A stretch of DNA of 64,000 nt, taken from Crocodylus rhombifer (lineage: Eukaryota > Chordata > Crocodylia > Crocodylidae). The translations under genes were made by a program, and so were the position numbers. The DNA is taken from positions 705,903-769,902 of the forward strand of contig JAVSML010001167.1 in NCBI GenBank assembly GCA_038503035.1. The letters run 5' to 3'. Positions 34,185 through 45,592 of this stretch are shown here, one piece after another (position 1 is the stretch's first letter; each line of letters starts with the position of its first letter). A model generated the notes under the pieces. That model ran no database searches. It was not told where the DNA came from and saw nothing but the letters and a program-made list of their open reading frames with translations.

Positions 34185-34224
34185 CAGCAGGATAGCACTT
34201 GTATTTACAAGTGCTATCCTGCTG
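34185..34224. repeat. Perfect 19-bp hairpin with 2-nt loop
   Basis: CAGCAGGATAGCACTTGTA (34185-34203) is followed after TT by its exact reverse complement (34206-34224). It is part of the AGTAAA-rich foldback family; a weaker version is at 44675-44720. Confidence 0.8.
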
Positions 34225-34334
34225 CAGAGTTAATTAGTTTACTCCAGCCTAATTGCCCTGCACTTGTAGATGCTGAGACATTTACTGCAGAGCCAATTAG
34301 TCAACTCCACAGTAAACTTCTGGTGTAGGCACAT

Positions 34335-37205
34335 CCTGCATGAAGTAAACTAACCCTTGTTTATCAACATAATGAAAATTTAGACCATCTGTGAACGTTA
34401 TATCTTTCTGCATCTTTTACCAGTGTCCTATATAGATTTGTTTATAATTTATAGATAGCATTTCATTTTTATCCCATTTAAAACATAGCTTTTATTTTTA
34501 TTTAGTCTTACTATCTTAAATTGGCATTGTACTTAAATCTTTATGTATATATTTATTTTCTGAAATGTACTGAAGTAATAGAAGTAATAGTTTCAGTTAT
34601 AAAAGTAATATATGGACACTGAGTTATCTAGATAAGTCATGTTATCTTAATTACCTTTGTAGTGAAAACTAGTTTTTTTCATTCAGAATTTTAGAAAACT
34701 TACCCAATGCTCTGCTAGGGAAAAGCAGTTCTGTGGGTTGCTTCTCTTTATGTACAAAATTAATTTAGTGTTGATGCAAGATTCTAGTCAGATAGCATTG
34801 GAGAGTGGAATCTACTGTTTTTTCATTTATTCGATTCATATATTTATGAAATGTTATAAATGCAGAAAGAGAATTAACATCATTATCCAAGGTACAATAT
34901 TTTCTGTTGTTTTTACACATTTAAATTATATGGGGCTTTTTAAGTTCATACACTAGGAGTCCAGTTTAGCACTCTAGTGACAAATCTTTTCTTGGAAATC
35001 TGCTAGAAATGTATTACTATTTAAAAAAATATTTTCCACATGAACATGTTGTTATGTTTTCTATAGTTAGGTAACATGCATCTTCGTGAGCCTCTAAAAC
35101 AACATCTGCAAGTAAAACTTCTTCAAACCTAATTTTTAAAGGGGTTACATGAATTCAAGTTTTAGGATGGAATGGATAGATTTTTCTCTCTAGCTCCTCT
35201 GCTTTTTAAAATCTGTTAATTTATTAGTAGTGCAGTATTAAGGATGTTTTAATCATGTACAGAACTAGGCATATATAATCCTTCTAAAGGTTTTTCAGAT
35301 GAATAATTCAGAAGCTGCCTTATATTGCTTTGCATTTTTTTCCCACTTTTTAAGGTAATGGCTGAAAATCTCTATCTTACATAAAGGTTGAGTGTTCTCC
35401 ATCCATGCCTCAATGCAGTTCAAGACTCCCTTCGAGCAGTCAATAAGATGGAGCTTATTTCAAATGGAATAAAACATGATGCTTAGAATAGATGCTTAGC
35501 TTTTCAGACTATTGCTGCAGGGCATGTAGCTTTTTTTCTGTTGTAATTAAAAGTAGTTAGAATGTCTCCTCCTATATTTTAGAAAGCTTTATTTCAGAGA
35601 TTTATCAAAATGGGGTGGCACACCATCAATTATGAAGCGTGGGAGTGTAAATGAATATGGATGGGGTCATGCCCAAAACGTGCTAGTTTGTACATTGTCG
35701 ATGAATATCTAAAAGATGAAACGAATAATTAAGAAATGACACAAATCCTATAAAAGACTGAACCAACATCTGGTTATTTCTTTCACAAAGTTGCTAGTTT
35801 GAGGATATGGATTCTATTGTGGTGCTCAAGTAAGTCCACTCTGTTGCTCTGCCATTGACATTAGCGAGAATTGGATAAAACTGTAACAGAACTTAAATGG
35901 AAATTTGCCAGTGATGATTACTAGTAGGAACAGGAATCTTTTCTTCCAGTCGTTTTTGGAGACTGACTTGGTCAATACAACCAAACTCTCTTATCACCCT
36001 TAACACGAATAAACAATTTTCTCTCTCTCATTGTTATCTCGGTGTCTTTGACAGCAAACCAGCCAAATTTCGGTTAAGAGTTGGAATTTAAAAGAGAAAT
36101 TAAAGAGGAAAACTGGAGCTTGCTAGTTTGGGAACAATTCTGTTGTTAATTTTTTTCCTTCTATGTTTTGAAGTCTGTAGGCATAGTTTGTATTTTATTT
36201 CAATGTTTATGGCATTTGTTTTTGCAAATGTATAGAACTGGACTCAGTAATGCAAAAGCTAAACATGAGGATTATTTTCTTCTAGCAATTTCCCTGATCC
36301 AAAGAAGAAACCTACATTTTATCCCTTTGTGAGAAAAATTTCAACACAGAGCTTCCATGGAGCTGTGCACCCAAACTGAAAGCTGAAACTATGGCAGAAA
36401 AGTTTGGGACATGGCTTCCCTAGAAATGAGAAGTATTTTCCAGAGTTCCCCAGCTATGACCCAATTGTTGCAGGAAGGACTTGCTTTACAAATCCTTTAA
36501 ATGCTAAGGAGATGGTAGGGTAGGGTATTGGTTAAAGGTAAGCCTTCACTTCTAGATTACTTGGTCTGAATTTACTTCAGGACAGCATGAATAAAATGTG
36601 TGACTGGCTAATGGCCATTTGGAAATCTAATTAAATGAGCAAAAAGTGCCTGTCTAATGATATGCTCCTACTACAGCCAAGTATTAAATGCAAGCCCCAC
36701 TGACTTTGCCTGCTTAAAGAAAAGAATGTGCTTCAATGCTCTGCTGGATTAGGATGGCCATGGTGGATAAGTGTCCTCATCACAAAAATGACCAGGACAA
36801 CTGCATCCTTGTCAGCAGCATAAGAAGGGACACTGACAATTTGAACGGGTTTGAAAACCAGAATGTTCTGCCCTTCCTAAAGGTAATTTATGAAAGCATC
36901 CTGAGGGCACACTGGCAGTGTGGAGCAGTTTGCACTGATGCTGCTTAAATTGTATCTGTCCTGGTCATAAAGAGGAGAACCAATACTAAACTTATTACAG
37001 AATTAAAAATATTGCTGGCAGCAATGGAAGCTTTTTGTTCTTTTTTAATAGTTGATTGTTCTTCATGTTGTCTTTTTGTGCTGAAGAGAACTGTAATAAA
37101 AGTATAATGCAGGCATCCAGAGGGGAGTAGCTTACAGGATTACTTGCAAAGAATTGACTTGTCTCATTAGAGGCTTGATCCTATGGGTGCAGAATACCTC
37201 TAAGA
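34335..37205. other. Intergenic DNA, no recognised feature
   Basis: AT-rich sequence. An open frame at 36736-36948 shows no recognisable domain or splice-bounded similarity. Confidence 0.5.
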
Positions 37206-37393
37206 CAGGAGTGGGCAATAATTTTGGGCAGAGGACCGCTTACTGAGTTTCAGCAAGCCATCAAGGGATGCATGACAGGCAGCCCAAGGCAGATTAATAT
37301 TAATTTTCTAAATTTTTTAGAGGTCCCACAGGCCGGATAGAATAGCCTGGCGGACTGCATCCAGCCACCAGGCTGCATTTTGCTCACCCCCTG
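37206..37393. mobile_element. hAT (Charlie-like) MITE with 8-bp TSD (6/8)
   Basis: The left end CAGGAGTGGGCAATAA and the right end, reverse-complemented, CAGGGGGTGAGCAAAA are the classic CAGGGGTGGGCAA termini. The flanks CTCTAAGA (37198-37205) and TCCTAAGA (37394-37401) agree at six of eight positions. It is 188 bp long. Confidence 0.8.
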
Positions 37394-38651
37394 TCCTAAG
37401 AGGTAGCTGAATGCTTACTGGAGCCCATGTAGTCAGGAAAGGAGCAGAAAACTTGTAAAAACAGGCTTTTCTTGAAGATTCCCTGTCATTCATGGGTTCT
37501 GATGCCTCAGCATAACATGAGACTAGGTTATTTCACAGCATATCTGGCTGCCTTTTACAACCAAAACCAGGATGTAGACAACAGTGATTTGAGTAACTTT
37601 CCAGGTCACAAGTCAATAAAAATAACCAATGCTTAACCGCTCTTCAGTAGCTCAGATGAAGTGAGTTGGTGGTCTTAAATACAATTCTGGTATATAGTAT
37701 TGTGTTCCCTACCATCTCTTGCTGTTTTTCCTTGTCCTTAACTCCTCCCCATCTTTTTAAAGACTAGAATAATCCATATACTAGCCTTTAATAGATGTTT
37801 CATTGAAGCAGTGAGCCTTTAATTCTGATAGAAATTTACAATCTTCTCTTCCTACTGCTTCAATACCTACCAAATCTACAGTAGCACTTTTATAGTTGGC
37901 TTACCAGAGATTGGCTGTGGCACATGCCAAAAACATCAGGTACTAAGTACAATCAGGGCTCCCTGTACTTTGCTACTTCATGGTCATAAAATTTTAATTC
38001 CTGGAGAATTGTGGTCTACAATCTAAGCTTCCATTATGAAGAAAAAGTTTGCAAATGTTCCAACTGTTCCTCAGTTATCATATTTACTTAAAAACAAGAC
38101 AGATTTTTCCCCTACAGTCAATGGGGGGAGGGGGGAAGAAGCCCTTCATCATACATTCATATACAAGGAAACCTTATTAAATACATTGCTTATCATTAAA
38201 TTTCTGCCAAAAGCAGTATGTGATCAATCACGGAAACAAACTATGAAGCTGATGAAATGCAGCCAACACTAGACATGATTATAAAATTCACGGCCCATAT
38301 CAGGCAAACATGCTGATGGGTGCCTACCTCAAGCATAACCTATCTAGATAAGATATATGGTAGTGCCCATTGAGCTCAGTCCTTCCCAGCACCAAATCTT
38401 TTTCAAGTCATGGTGAACCACTACACTGCATACATTTTGACTTCCGCTTCACTCCCATAGCTGAGATGCACCACTTCTTTCCCATTTCCAAATATTTCTG
38501 TTTCATCATCAACCTTAAACATCTAGCAAACTTCACCAAATTGGGCCCCAAACAGTTCACCCAGAATTCCTCTGTCAGCCTCAGCCTCTAGTATATGATT
38601 ACTGAGAGCCCACTTTCCATGAGGTGGAGTCAGACCAGGCTGCCCTATGCC
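37394..38651. other. Intergenic DNA, no recognised feature
   Basis: No feature is supported here. Confidence 0.5.
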
Positions 38652-38930
38652 TAAGGTGACTATACATCCCAGTTTGTCTGGGACAATCCTGGATGTCAAA
38701 GGCTGGTCCCAGCTGGTTGATGACAATTAAATGAGCATCCCAAAATTGCAGGGGTGCAGGGTGCAGTCTGGCAGGGAAGCAGAGTGGCATGGTGCCCCAA
38801 ACAGCTCCACCTCCCTGCTGGACTGTGCCTGCACCCCTGCCCACCAGTCTGCCACTGCCTGCAGTAGCGCTGCTAATTTGGAAGTGGGGGGGAGTGTCCC
38901 AGATGTCCTGGATTTCCTTATGGTCACCTA
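38652..38930. mobile_element. TIR element (AGGTGACYATA family), 8-bp TSD (6/8)
   Basis: The left part AAGGTGACTATACATCCC with GTCTGGGACAATCCTGG mirrors the right part, which reverse-complements to AGGTGACCATAAGG and ATCCAGGACATCTGGGAC. The flanks CCTATGCC (38644-38651) and TTTATGCC (38931-38938) differ only by CC versus TT. It is likely a hAT-type non-autonomous element. Confidence 0.75.
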
Positions 38931-41900
38931 TTTATGCCCATAGGCGACTGGTAGGGGGGGCACACACCCCACCCTGAGATTGTAGGCACCAAAGTGCTCC
39001 TAAAAGATGTGTTTATGGAGTACTTGTGCTAAAACTTGCAGCATTAAAAAAATAGGGTAAAATGCATCAATTTTGGGTGAACTAAGTCTATGGGTATTAT
39101 AAAACAGGTATGTTTATTTCAAGGTCAGTGTTTTCAGATTTGTTCCTTGCTTCTGTGTGCTCAGGGTGAGGAGGGTCTGACAGTAAGGAGAGGGAAAATG
39201 GACTGCAAGAGGATGATGTTGGGGGAGGCAGAAGGCAAGGGGGCTACTTGACTCCCCAGATTTATTTTACCTGCTGTAGCAAACCTCCAATAATTAGATT
39301 CTATGTCTAGAAATTTATAACAAGTTTACAAATTTTCCATCTATAGAATCTAATTGTTGGGTAGTCATCTTATAATCAGGGTTGTCCTACATTTGAGTAA
39401 ATACAGTAAGCTGACAAAGGGATAACAGTATCCAGTGGCTACAGGTTAGAGTCAGCACAGTTCAAACTAAAAATGAGATACAGTTTTTAGCAGTTTATAT
39501 AGTCAGCTATTGGAACAGCTTACAAACAAATGTGATAAATTATCCATCATTTCAATATTTAAAATCATAATTGAATTTCTTTTTTAAAAGATATGCCCAT
39601 AAACAAAAGACAGTTAGCTAGGTGGAGAAATCACTTGAGTGGTAGCTATAGCCTCTGTTACGGGTGAGCACAGACCAGGTGTTCATAACAATTCCCATCT
39701 TGCCTTACAGGGATGAATGTGTGTGTGATGTTAACCTCCCAAAGGTGTTCTGGGGACCAAGGAAAGTTGAAAGAAACTGTTCCACCCAGATCAAGTACTC
39801 AACAGAATAAGTTTTAGTAAATGTTAATAGCAGTGTTAATATTGAAATACAAATTGTATATGAATGATAAAACAACATACGTGAGGCATCTCCAAACCAC
39901 TGATTAAAATGATCAGATATTCATTAACAACAGAATTTTTTATATCTGAAATGGAGGGAGATCAACCTCAAACATACTAAGTCCTAAAGTCTTAAAGGCC
40001 TCTAGAAGGTGGATAGCCAGCCTGTTATGGAAAAGTATGTCTTACCCACGTTTGAAAAATAAGTTTCAAAGAAGTGTTGATCTTAGTTGTTCTGCAGATG
40101 GACCATTCAGCAAGTGGAGTTCTCTGCAGATTCCAAGGTGACCACCTGGCCTAAACTGCTAAATAAACCTAGAAAATACAGAAATGTGCTTAATAGATAA
40201 TTTCATCTCTAATGTTGATGTGAACTCTGTCTAATGTGGTTATCAAGTCTCCTTTGCTTGTTGTCAAGCAGAAGTGCATATTTGTAATTACTGACATAAG
40301 GTATGCCTGCCCTAAACCAGATCAAATTGGTCTAAAACCACTCGAACTGTAAATGACCCTGAGCCAACTTCTCTCAACCTGGCTTTCTCTTGCCTTCTGA
40401 ACTTTTCTCGCCTACATTTTCTCACCTGCTCATTTCCTTTATCTCTTACACAAATTCTGATAACCAGATGCAAACAAATGCTATAATATACCACCATTAA
40501 GTAGGGCCAACTGCAGCTTATAGTAACCTGTGTAGAGATGTCTGTCTGTGTCTCCGTACAGCTTGAAGCAGGAGCTGACAGAAGTGAACAAACCTAGTCA
40601 TCTCAATAACTTGTCATTTTCTAAATGTAAAAGTACAAAGGTTGTCAGCTTTAACTATTACATTGTTAGTATGTGAACAGCAGCTAACATGCTTCTTCCC
40701 AGGTGACAAAAGCTTCAACTGTCCCCTCCTCCAGCTACTTTATCCACCTGGCATTTCCAACACAAAACTCTGCAGTACACTGAAAATTAAATATTTAGGG
40801 TACTTACGAAATAATTTGAACTGAATAAAGAAAACCAGAGATGTTTTACCACCTGTATTATTCATTGGCACATTTAATTCAATAAAAGTTTCCCATCACG
40901 ATTTTTCCGAAACAGCTGGAGGCAGCTGCGCTGGGGTCCTTGCGGTCTTTCAGTAAGGATGAGGTCAAGCTTGATTATAAGGAATACCTGAGGAGCCAGT
41001 GTACATGAAGATCACATGGCAACCATGCTGCCAGACTGGTGAAGACTTCCTGCCACAAGAGCTTATTTTTAAAAATAAGGTTCTTATAGGGGCCAGAGTC
41101 TTTAATAGTACACAAGCCCTGGGAATGACCTGAAACTAGACCTGTGCTCTGTGTTAAATAGCAATTCTTGATTTGGTGGCTAGTTCATCAGGATTCTGTA
41201 TTTAAATTGAAGGAGTTGGTAGAGTTGTTGCTATTTTATAATTAGCTCTGGCTTTTGTGTATGTTTGTTGCGGGGCAATTAATTTAGACATGCCCCCGGA
41301 GCAGACATTGTGCGACTGCAACTCAGATTATGCCTTCAAGGGTACTGGAATGATAGTTTCTCTAGGAAAATCCTATTTTTGCTTTGTCATTTTTGCCCCA
41401 ATCCCAATCCAGCAAATCGTGACTATACTGTATTTCAAGCACCTCCTGTGCTTATGGCAAATCACATGCTGCAGTGCTGTGCTGGTTTGGGGTGAGAATG
41501 CTAAGCACCTTAAATGATCAACCCCAGGTTGAGAGTCTCCTCCCATTCTGAGTAGCAGCTCTTGCTCAGGATCAAAACCCCTTAGCTTTCATATGTTAGG
41601 GCATCAGCTCCTACTTAGAATAACCATATCTACTACATCCCTACACACAGCGTTTTTAATGGAACAGAGTGCAAATTTTGCAGAGTTGAGGGGCAGGCAG
41701 TACTATGTAACAAACTTAGGAGATTCATCCACACTAGGTTTTTTTTCCTTTGAGGAAAGGTTGTTTATAGTACTTGGGTATAATCCCCAGTATTGTTTTT
41801 ATGCCAGGAACACTAGTATCTAACAGCTCTTCCATATTGTATCATTATGCAAAGAAGACTTCTAGCAGAAGACTGGTCTCCCCTTAGTAGTCCTTCATCA

Positions 41901-42353
41901 GAGGTGTAGTAGGGCAACCCAGAGCCTGGGGCAGCTGCAATGCTCAGGGCAGCGCCAGCTGTGATGAAGACAGTAGCTGCAGTGAGTTTAGCCACCACTG
42001 CAGCTGCAGCTATTTTTGAGCCTGCCCACAAAGGCAAGACTCAAAACTGTTATGTTTCTGCCTTCAATTATTGTATCAAAAATTGCATAGAGATCATCCT
42101 ATATAACAGGCCATTTCCTCCTGAACTCAGCTCTGAAGCACTTTCTTGGGGTCAATTCCCAGTTACAGAAACACATCAGATTAGGTGACAGTTCGGGCAA
42201 GTGCTTCAGTGTAGTCCAGATATTCAAACTTATTTGGGACAGTAACAATCATGAAGCTAGAAACCAAAAATTCACAGCTGGGAAAACAGAAAGTTCTCTT
42301 GTTAAATGAATTGGGATTTCCACCCCACATAAAAGATCAGGCAGCTATTTTAA
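38931..42353. other. Intergenic DNA, no recognised feature
   Basis: I see no gene, SINE or DNA element that I can support. Overlapping frames at 41257-41517 have no recognisable domain. Confidence 0.5.
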
Positions 42354-42485
42354 GGAATCATAAATTTAGGGCTGGAAGGGACCTCCAGGGATTTTCTAGT
42401 CTAACCCCCTGCTCAAGGCAGGATCATCCATATCCAAACCCTCCCATACAAGTCCGTGTCTGACCTATTTTTTAAACTATACAGT
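42354..42485 (-). mobile_element. CR1 3'-end fragment
   Basis: On the plus strand it reads AATCATAAATTTAGGGCTGG, then AAGGGACCTCCAGGGA, then TCTAACCCCCTGCTCAAGGC. This is the reverse complement of the CR1 3' terminus. It is truncated after about 130 bp. Confidence 0.8.
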
Positions 42486-42809
42486 CAACCATGTTGCAAA
42501 ATTTAGTAACCTATAGCCCAAAGACACAAAAAGCACCCTAACCTGCCACAGGTAAAGCAAGAGTCAGTGTCCCACTGTTGCAACGATTCTTAAAACACAC
42601 TCAAGAGACCCCAGGAAGAGTGTCGTGCCTCTCACTACACAGGAAAGCAGAAACCCGCGCAGTCAGTTTCAATCTGCCCATGGGGTAATGTTCTTCCTGA
42701 TCCCAAATATGGCGATTGTGATCAGTCTGATGCTGAGCAGAGGGGCAAGATCCTCTAATCAGGAACATCCAGGTTTTAGTCCCAGCAGGAGCAATGAATC
42801 ACATGAGAG

Positions 42810-43115
42810 CGGGGACGTTCAACCTTTTAAGGTAAGCGTACCTAGTGGCTGAACACAGAGGAGGGGGTGGCATGTGGCCAAACACAGAGTGGCACTGGCT
42901 GCTGCCACATGTAAGCTTCCCCCCTCCTGCATCAGGCCAACTGGGCGGTGCCTGTGCAGCCCACAGAGGGGCACCACTGCCCTCACCCTGCTTCGGCCCT
43001 GCTCCTGGGAGGTGGCAGCGCAGGGTGGTGGATGGCGGTGCTCTGTCCATGCCTACCTGTGCGTACCCCCTGGGGCCTTCCCATGTACCCCCGGGGCAAC
43101 CCTTGCACTAGAGTA
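42810..43115. repeat. GC-rich block, unclassified
   Basis: A GC-rich island in AT-rich surroundings, with repeated GTACCCCC motifs near the right end (43067-43095). It could be a diverged hAT-type element, but I cannot match its ends. Confidence 0.35.
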
Positions 43116-43484
43116 ACTGTTCATAGCAGCTGCCAGAAAACCTCATAACTGCCTCTTGCACTTATCTAAATAATGGAGAGCACCATCATGATAATTTAAC
43201 CAAAAAAAACTTGAATAATCAAGATCAATAGAAGATCAGAATATTGGACTTTGTTGTGAGGTTGTAAATCAATAATTTGGATAATTTACAGCAAGGCTCC
43301 TGGGACTTGAGGAAATCTTCTAAAGTACAAAGAGCTAGAATCAGTTGCATCTCTACTTCAGAGAGTCAAAAGTGGTTTCCTTTGAGGTCAGTGGAGGTGT
43401 GGTTGCTCACAGCAGGGCAGATGTATCTCAAAGCTTTTAGATATTACTTGGGTTACTTATTTAGAGAAACTGGGTATTTTTAGA

Positions 43485-43745
43485 CATGCTTGGGGGGCAC
43501 TTTAATTGGCAAACCTCTTTAATTAAAAGCACCCAAGCGTCGCAAGTATCAGTGTCCCTGTGCTGAAAAAATGGTGGCAGGACACTTTGAAATTAAGCTC
43601 ATTCAATAAGCTTTACTTCAAAGCACCCCACCACCATTTTTCAGCTCAGAGACGCTGATACACATGATGCTGGAGGCTGACAGAGCTCATTAATTGACAC
43701 ACTCTACCAGACTCAATTAATTGAGTCTGCTCTGACACACTGGAT
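43485..43745. repeat. Foldback element (copy B)
   Basis: Nested inverted repeats: CTTGGGGGGCACTTTAATT against AATTAAAAGCACCCAAG, then 43547-43577 against 43629-43660 (core CTGAAAAAATGGTGG and complement), then AATTAATTGA-type palindromes. It is related to 21-144. Confidence 0.6.
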
Positions 43746-44554
43746 TTATGGCAGCCTCCCTGCATGTGTGTCAGTGCCCACTGTGTTTGTTAAAGATGTT
43801 TTTAATGTTACCCCAACATATTTAGGAGCATATTATCTTGGTATTCATATGAATTCTTCAAATCATTACACACCAAGAAAACAATACAATAAACTAAAAA
43901 AAAAGTTTAATAATGTTATCCAGAGGACACCTGACAGAAATTAAGCAAACATGTTTGTAATTAATCAGTTCACAAAAGCAATTCTCTGGTATATCAAAGC
44001 TAGTCAGGAGAGAGTTACAATTAAAGAAAAATTTAATTGTGAAGAAACACAGATGCTTCCAGGCTGTATTTCTATCCATCTCTGGTGTAGACCAATTAAT
44101 GTTCTCGTTGCATCTCTCCCTAACTTCTTTCAAGGAAAGCCAAGAACACAGGTGGCTTGGAAACATAAATATGGACCAAATCATTATTTAAAAGCTTGAC
44201 ACCACATAAAATGTTGCTAAAACTTTCAATGCCCATACCAGGTACACCCTGGATACATTACACACATTTGTGTGTGCATCTTGCCTGGTAGTACTGGGCA
44301 CACAAAGCAGCAAGAGTCCTTTCCTTTAGTGATAAGAAAAGAGCAAACAAAATGGTCTTCAGCTTCCACTGGGCTAAGCCCTTTCCCATGGCTGCAGAGG
44401 ACTGAGGGTTTCCTCCCACTTTCATGTAATGTCCAGCTTGAGACAGTTAAAAATGTACAGTTCCACACAGGGCCACGAACCCCTGACACTCCAGCTTTCT
44501 TAAGCCAATACTTTGGAGCAAACCAGTGCTAACCCTGCTCTTTACAGACATCAA
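43746..44554. other. Intergenic DNA, no recognised feature
   Basis: No supported feature. Confidence 0.5.
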
Positions 44555-45592
44555 TGGGCGCATCTACATGAGACATTTACTGCAGTTGCCTAATTAGCTC
44601 CATAGTAAATGTCTCAGTGTCTACATATACAGTGCTATTAAGACATAGTAAGTTAATAAACTGCACCATAAGTTAGACTTGTAAACATAAGTACTATCCT
44701 ATGACTGAGTTTTTTACTCCACAGCAATGCATGTGTAGATGCTGACAGGGCTGGTTGGGGCACGATGGTGCTTCAGTGTGGGGGCTGCATGCTGGCTAGT
44801 AAGGCTGTGCAAAATTTCACCCTGTGTTTCATTTCAAAGCTGTTTCAATACGTTTTGAGCTCAAAACAGCGAAATCAAAATGAAACAAAAGCCTTCGAAA
44901 CAGCTTCAAAACAAAACAAGGGCACTTGAAACATTTTGAAAGGTGCCCCCCATGCCAGGAAGATCAGTGCTGCCACTGGGCCCAGCCAGCAACACCAGCC
45001 TCGTGTCATCTGGCAAGCAGTTTGGGAGCTCTCCCACACCCCCAGGAGGGCTGTGGGGACTGTGCCGGACTGCTCCCAGGGGTGCAGGCCCCCGATCTCC
45101 CTGCTGGATCACAGGAGGCTGGTGCTGGCAGCCGGGGCCAGTGGCAGCACCAATCGTCCCGGCACTGGCTGTGGAATAGCCTATGGTGAAACGTCAAAAC
45201 AGCATCAAAACAGTGAAACAGTTTTGACAAAATGAAATGGAACAGTGCTTTTAAAATTAAATGAAACTGGAAACAAAACACTGTTCTGCTGAAACATCAA
45301 CATGGAAGTTGAAGTGGAACGGTGCTGTTTTGCACAGCCCTACTGGCTAGTCCTGCACCACATCACCCTTGTACTCCAGCCAGCCCCTCTACAGGGCACT
45401 GAGGTGGGTATAGAGCAGCCCCAGGTTAGCAAGCTGACCCCCAGGACTCCTAGCTAGACAGGGCTGCTTCAACCCAGATCAATGTGCTGCAGTCCTGGAC
45501 TCATGTTCAAACAGCATGCCTAGGAGCAATAAACAGCACAAATTGTGCTGGAGTTTATTGCTGTACATTAACTGCACTTGTAGATGCACCCA
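44555..45592. mobile_element. Foldback element with TGGGCGCATCTACA termini, split near its centre
   Basis: The left end TGGGCGCATCTACATG and the right end, reverse-complemented, TGGGTGCATCTACAAG are clear terminal inverted repeats. The parts flanking the insertion (44740-44799 and 45343-45400) are inverted relative to each other (GCTGGTTGGGGCAC...GGTG against CACC...ACTCCAGCCAGC), so the host element is itself a large foldback. The hAT element at 44800-45342 sits near its centre. Confidence 0.7.
44800..45342. mobile_element. hAT-type element with perfect 8-bp TSD, nested
   Basis: CTGGCTAG occurs at 44792-44799 and 45343-45350. The left end TAAGGCTGTGCAAAAT and the right end, reverse-complemented, TAGGGCTGTGCAAAAC share termini with the element at 22392-23093. 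Subterminal GTTTCA/TGAAAC motifs are repeated in both orientations. It is non-coding, with a GC-rich centre. Confidence 0.88.

Larger units (their letters stand above)
33414..34334. mobile_element. Foldback element, same family as 44555-45592, interrupted
   Basis: The left end is AGTACATCTACACATGCAGT and the right end reverse-complements to ATGTGCCTACACC. The left arm (33420-33700) has reverse-complement similarity to 45350-45590, including CAATAAA, GGACTGCAGCA, GGGGCTGCTC and GGGGCTGGCTGG segments. A different element occupies about 33695-34145. Confidence 0.55.

Noticed and set aside
36736..36948. 70-codon frame with fairly complex composition
   Set aside because: No splice-bounded or domain similarity could be recognised.
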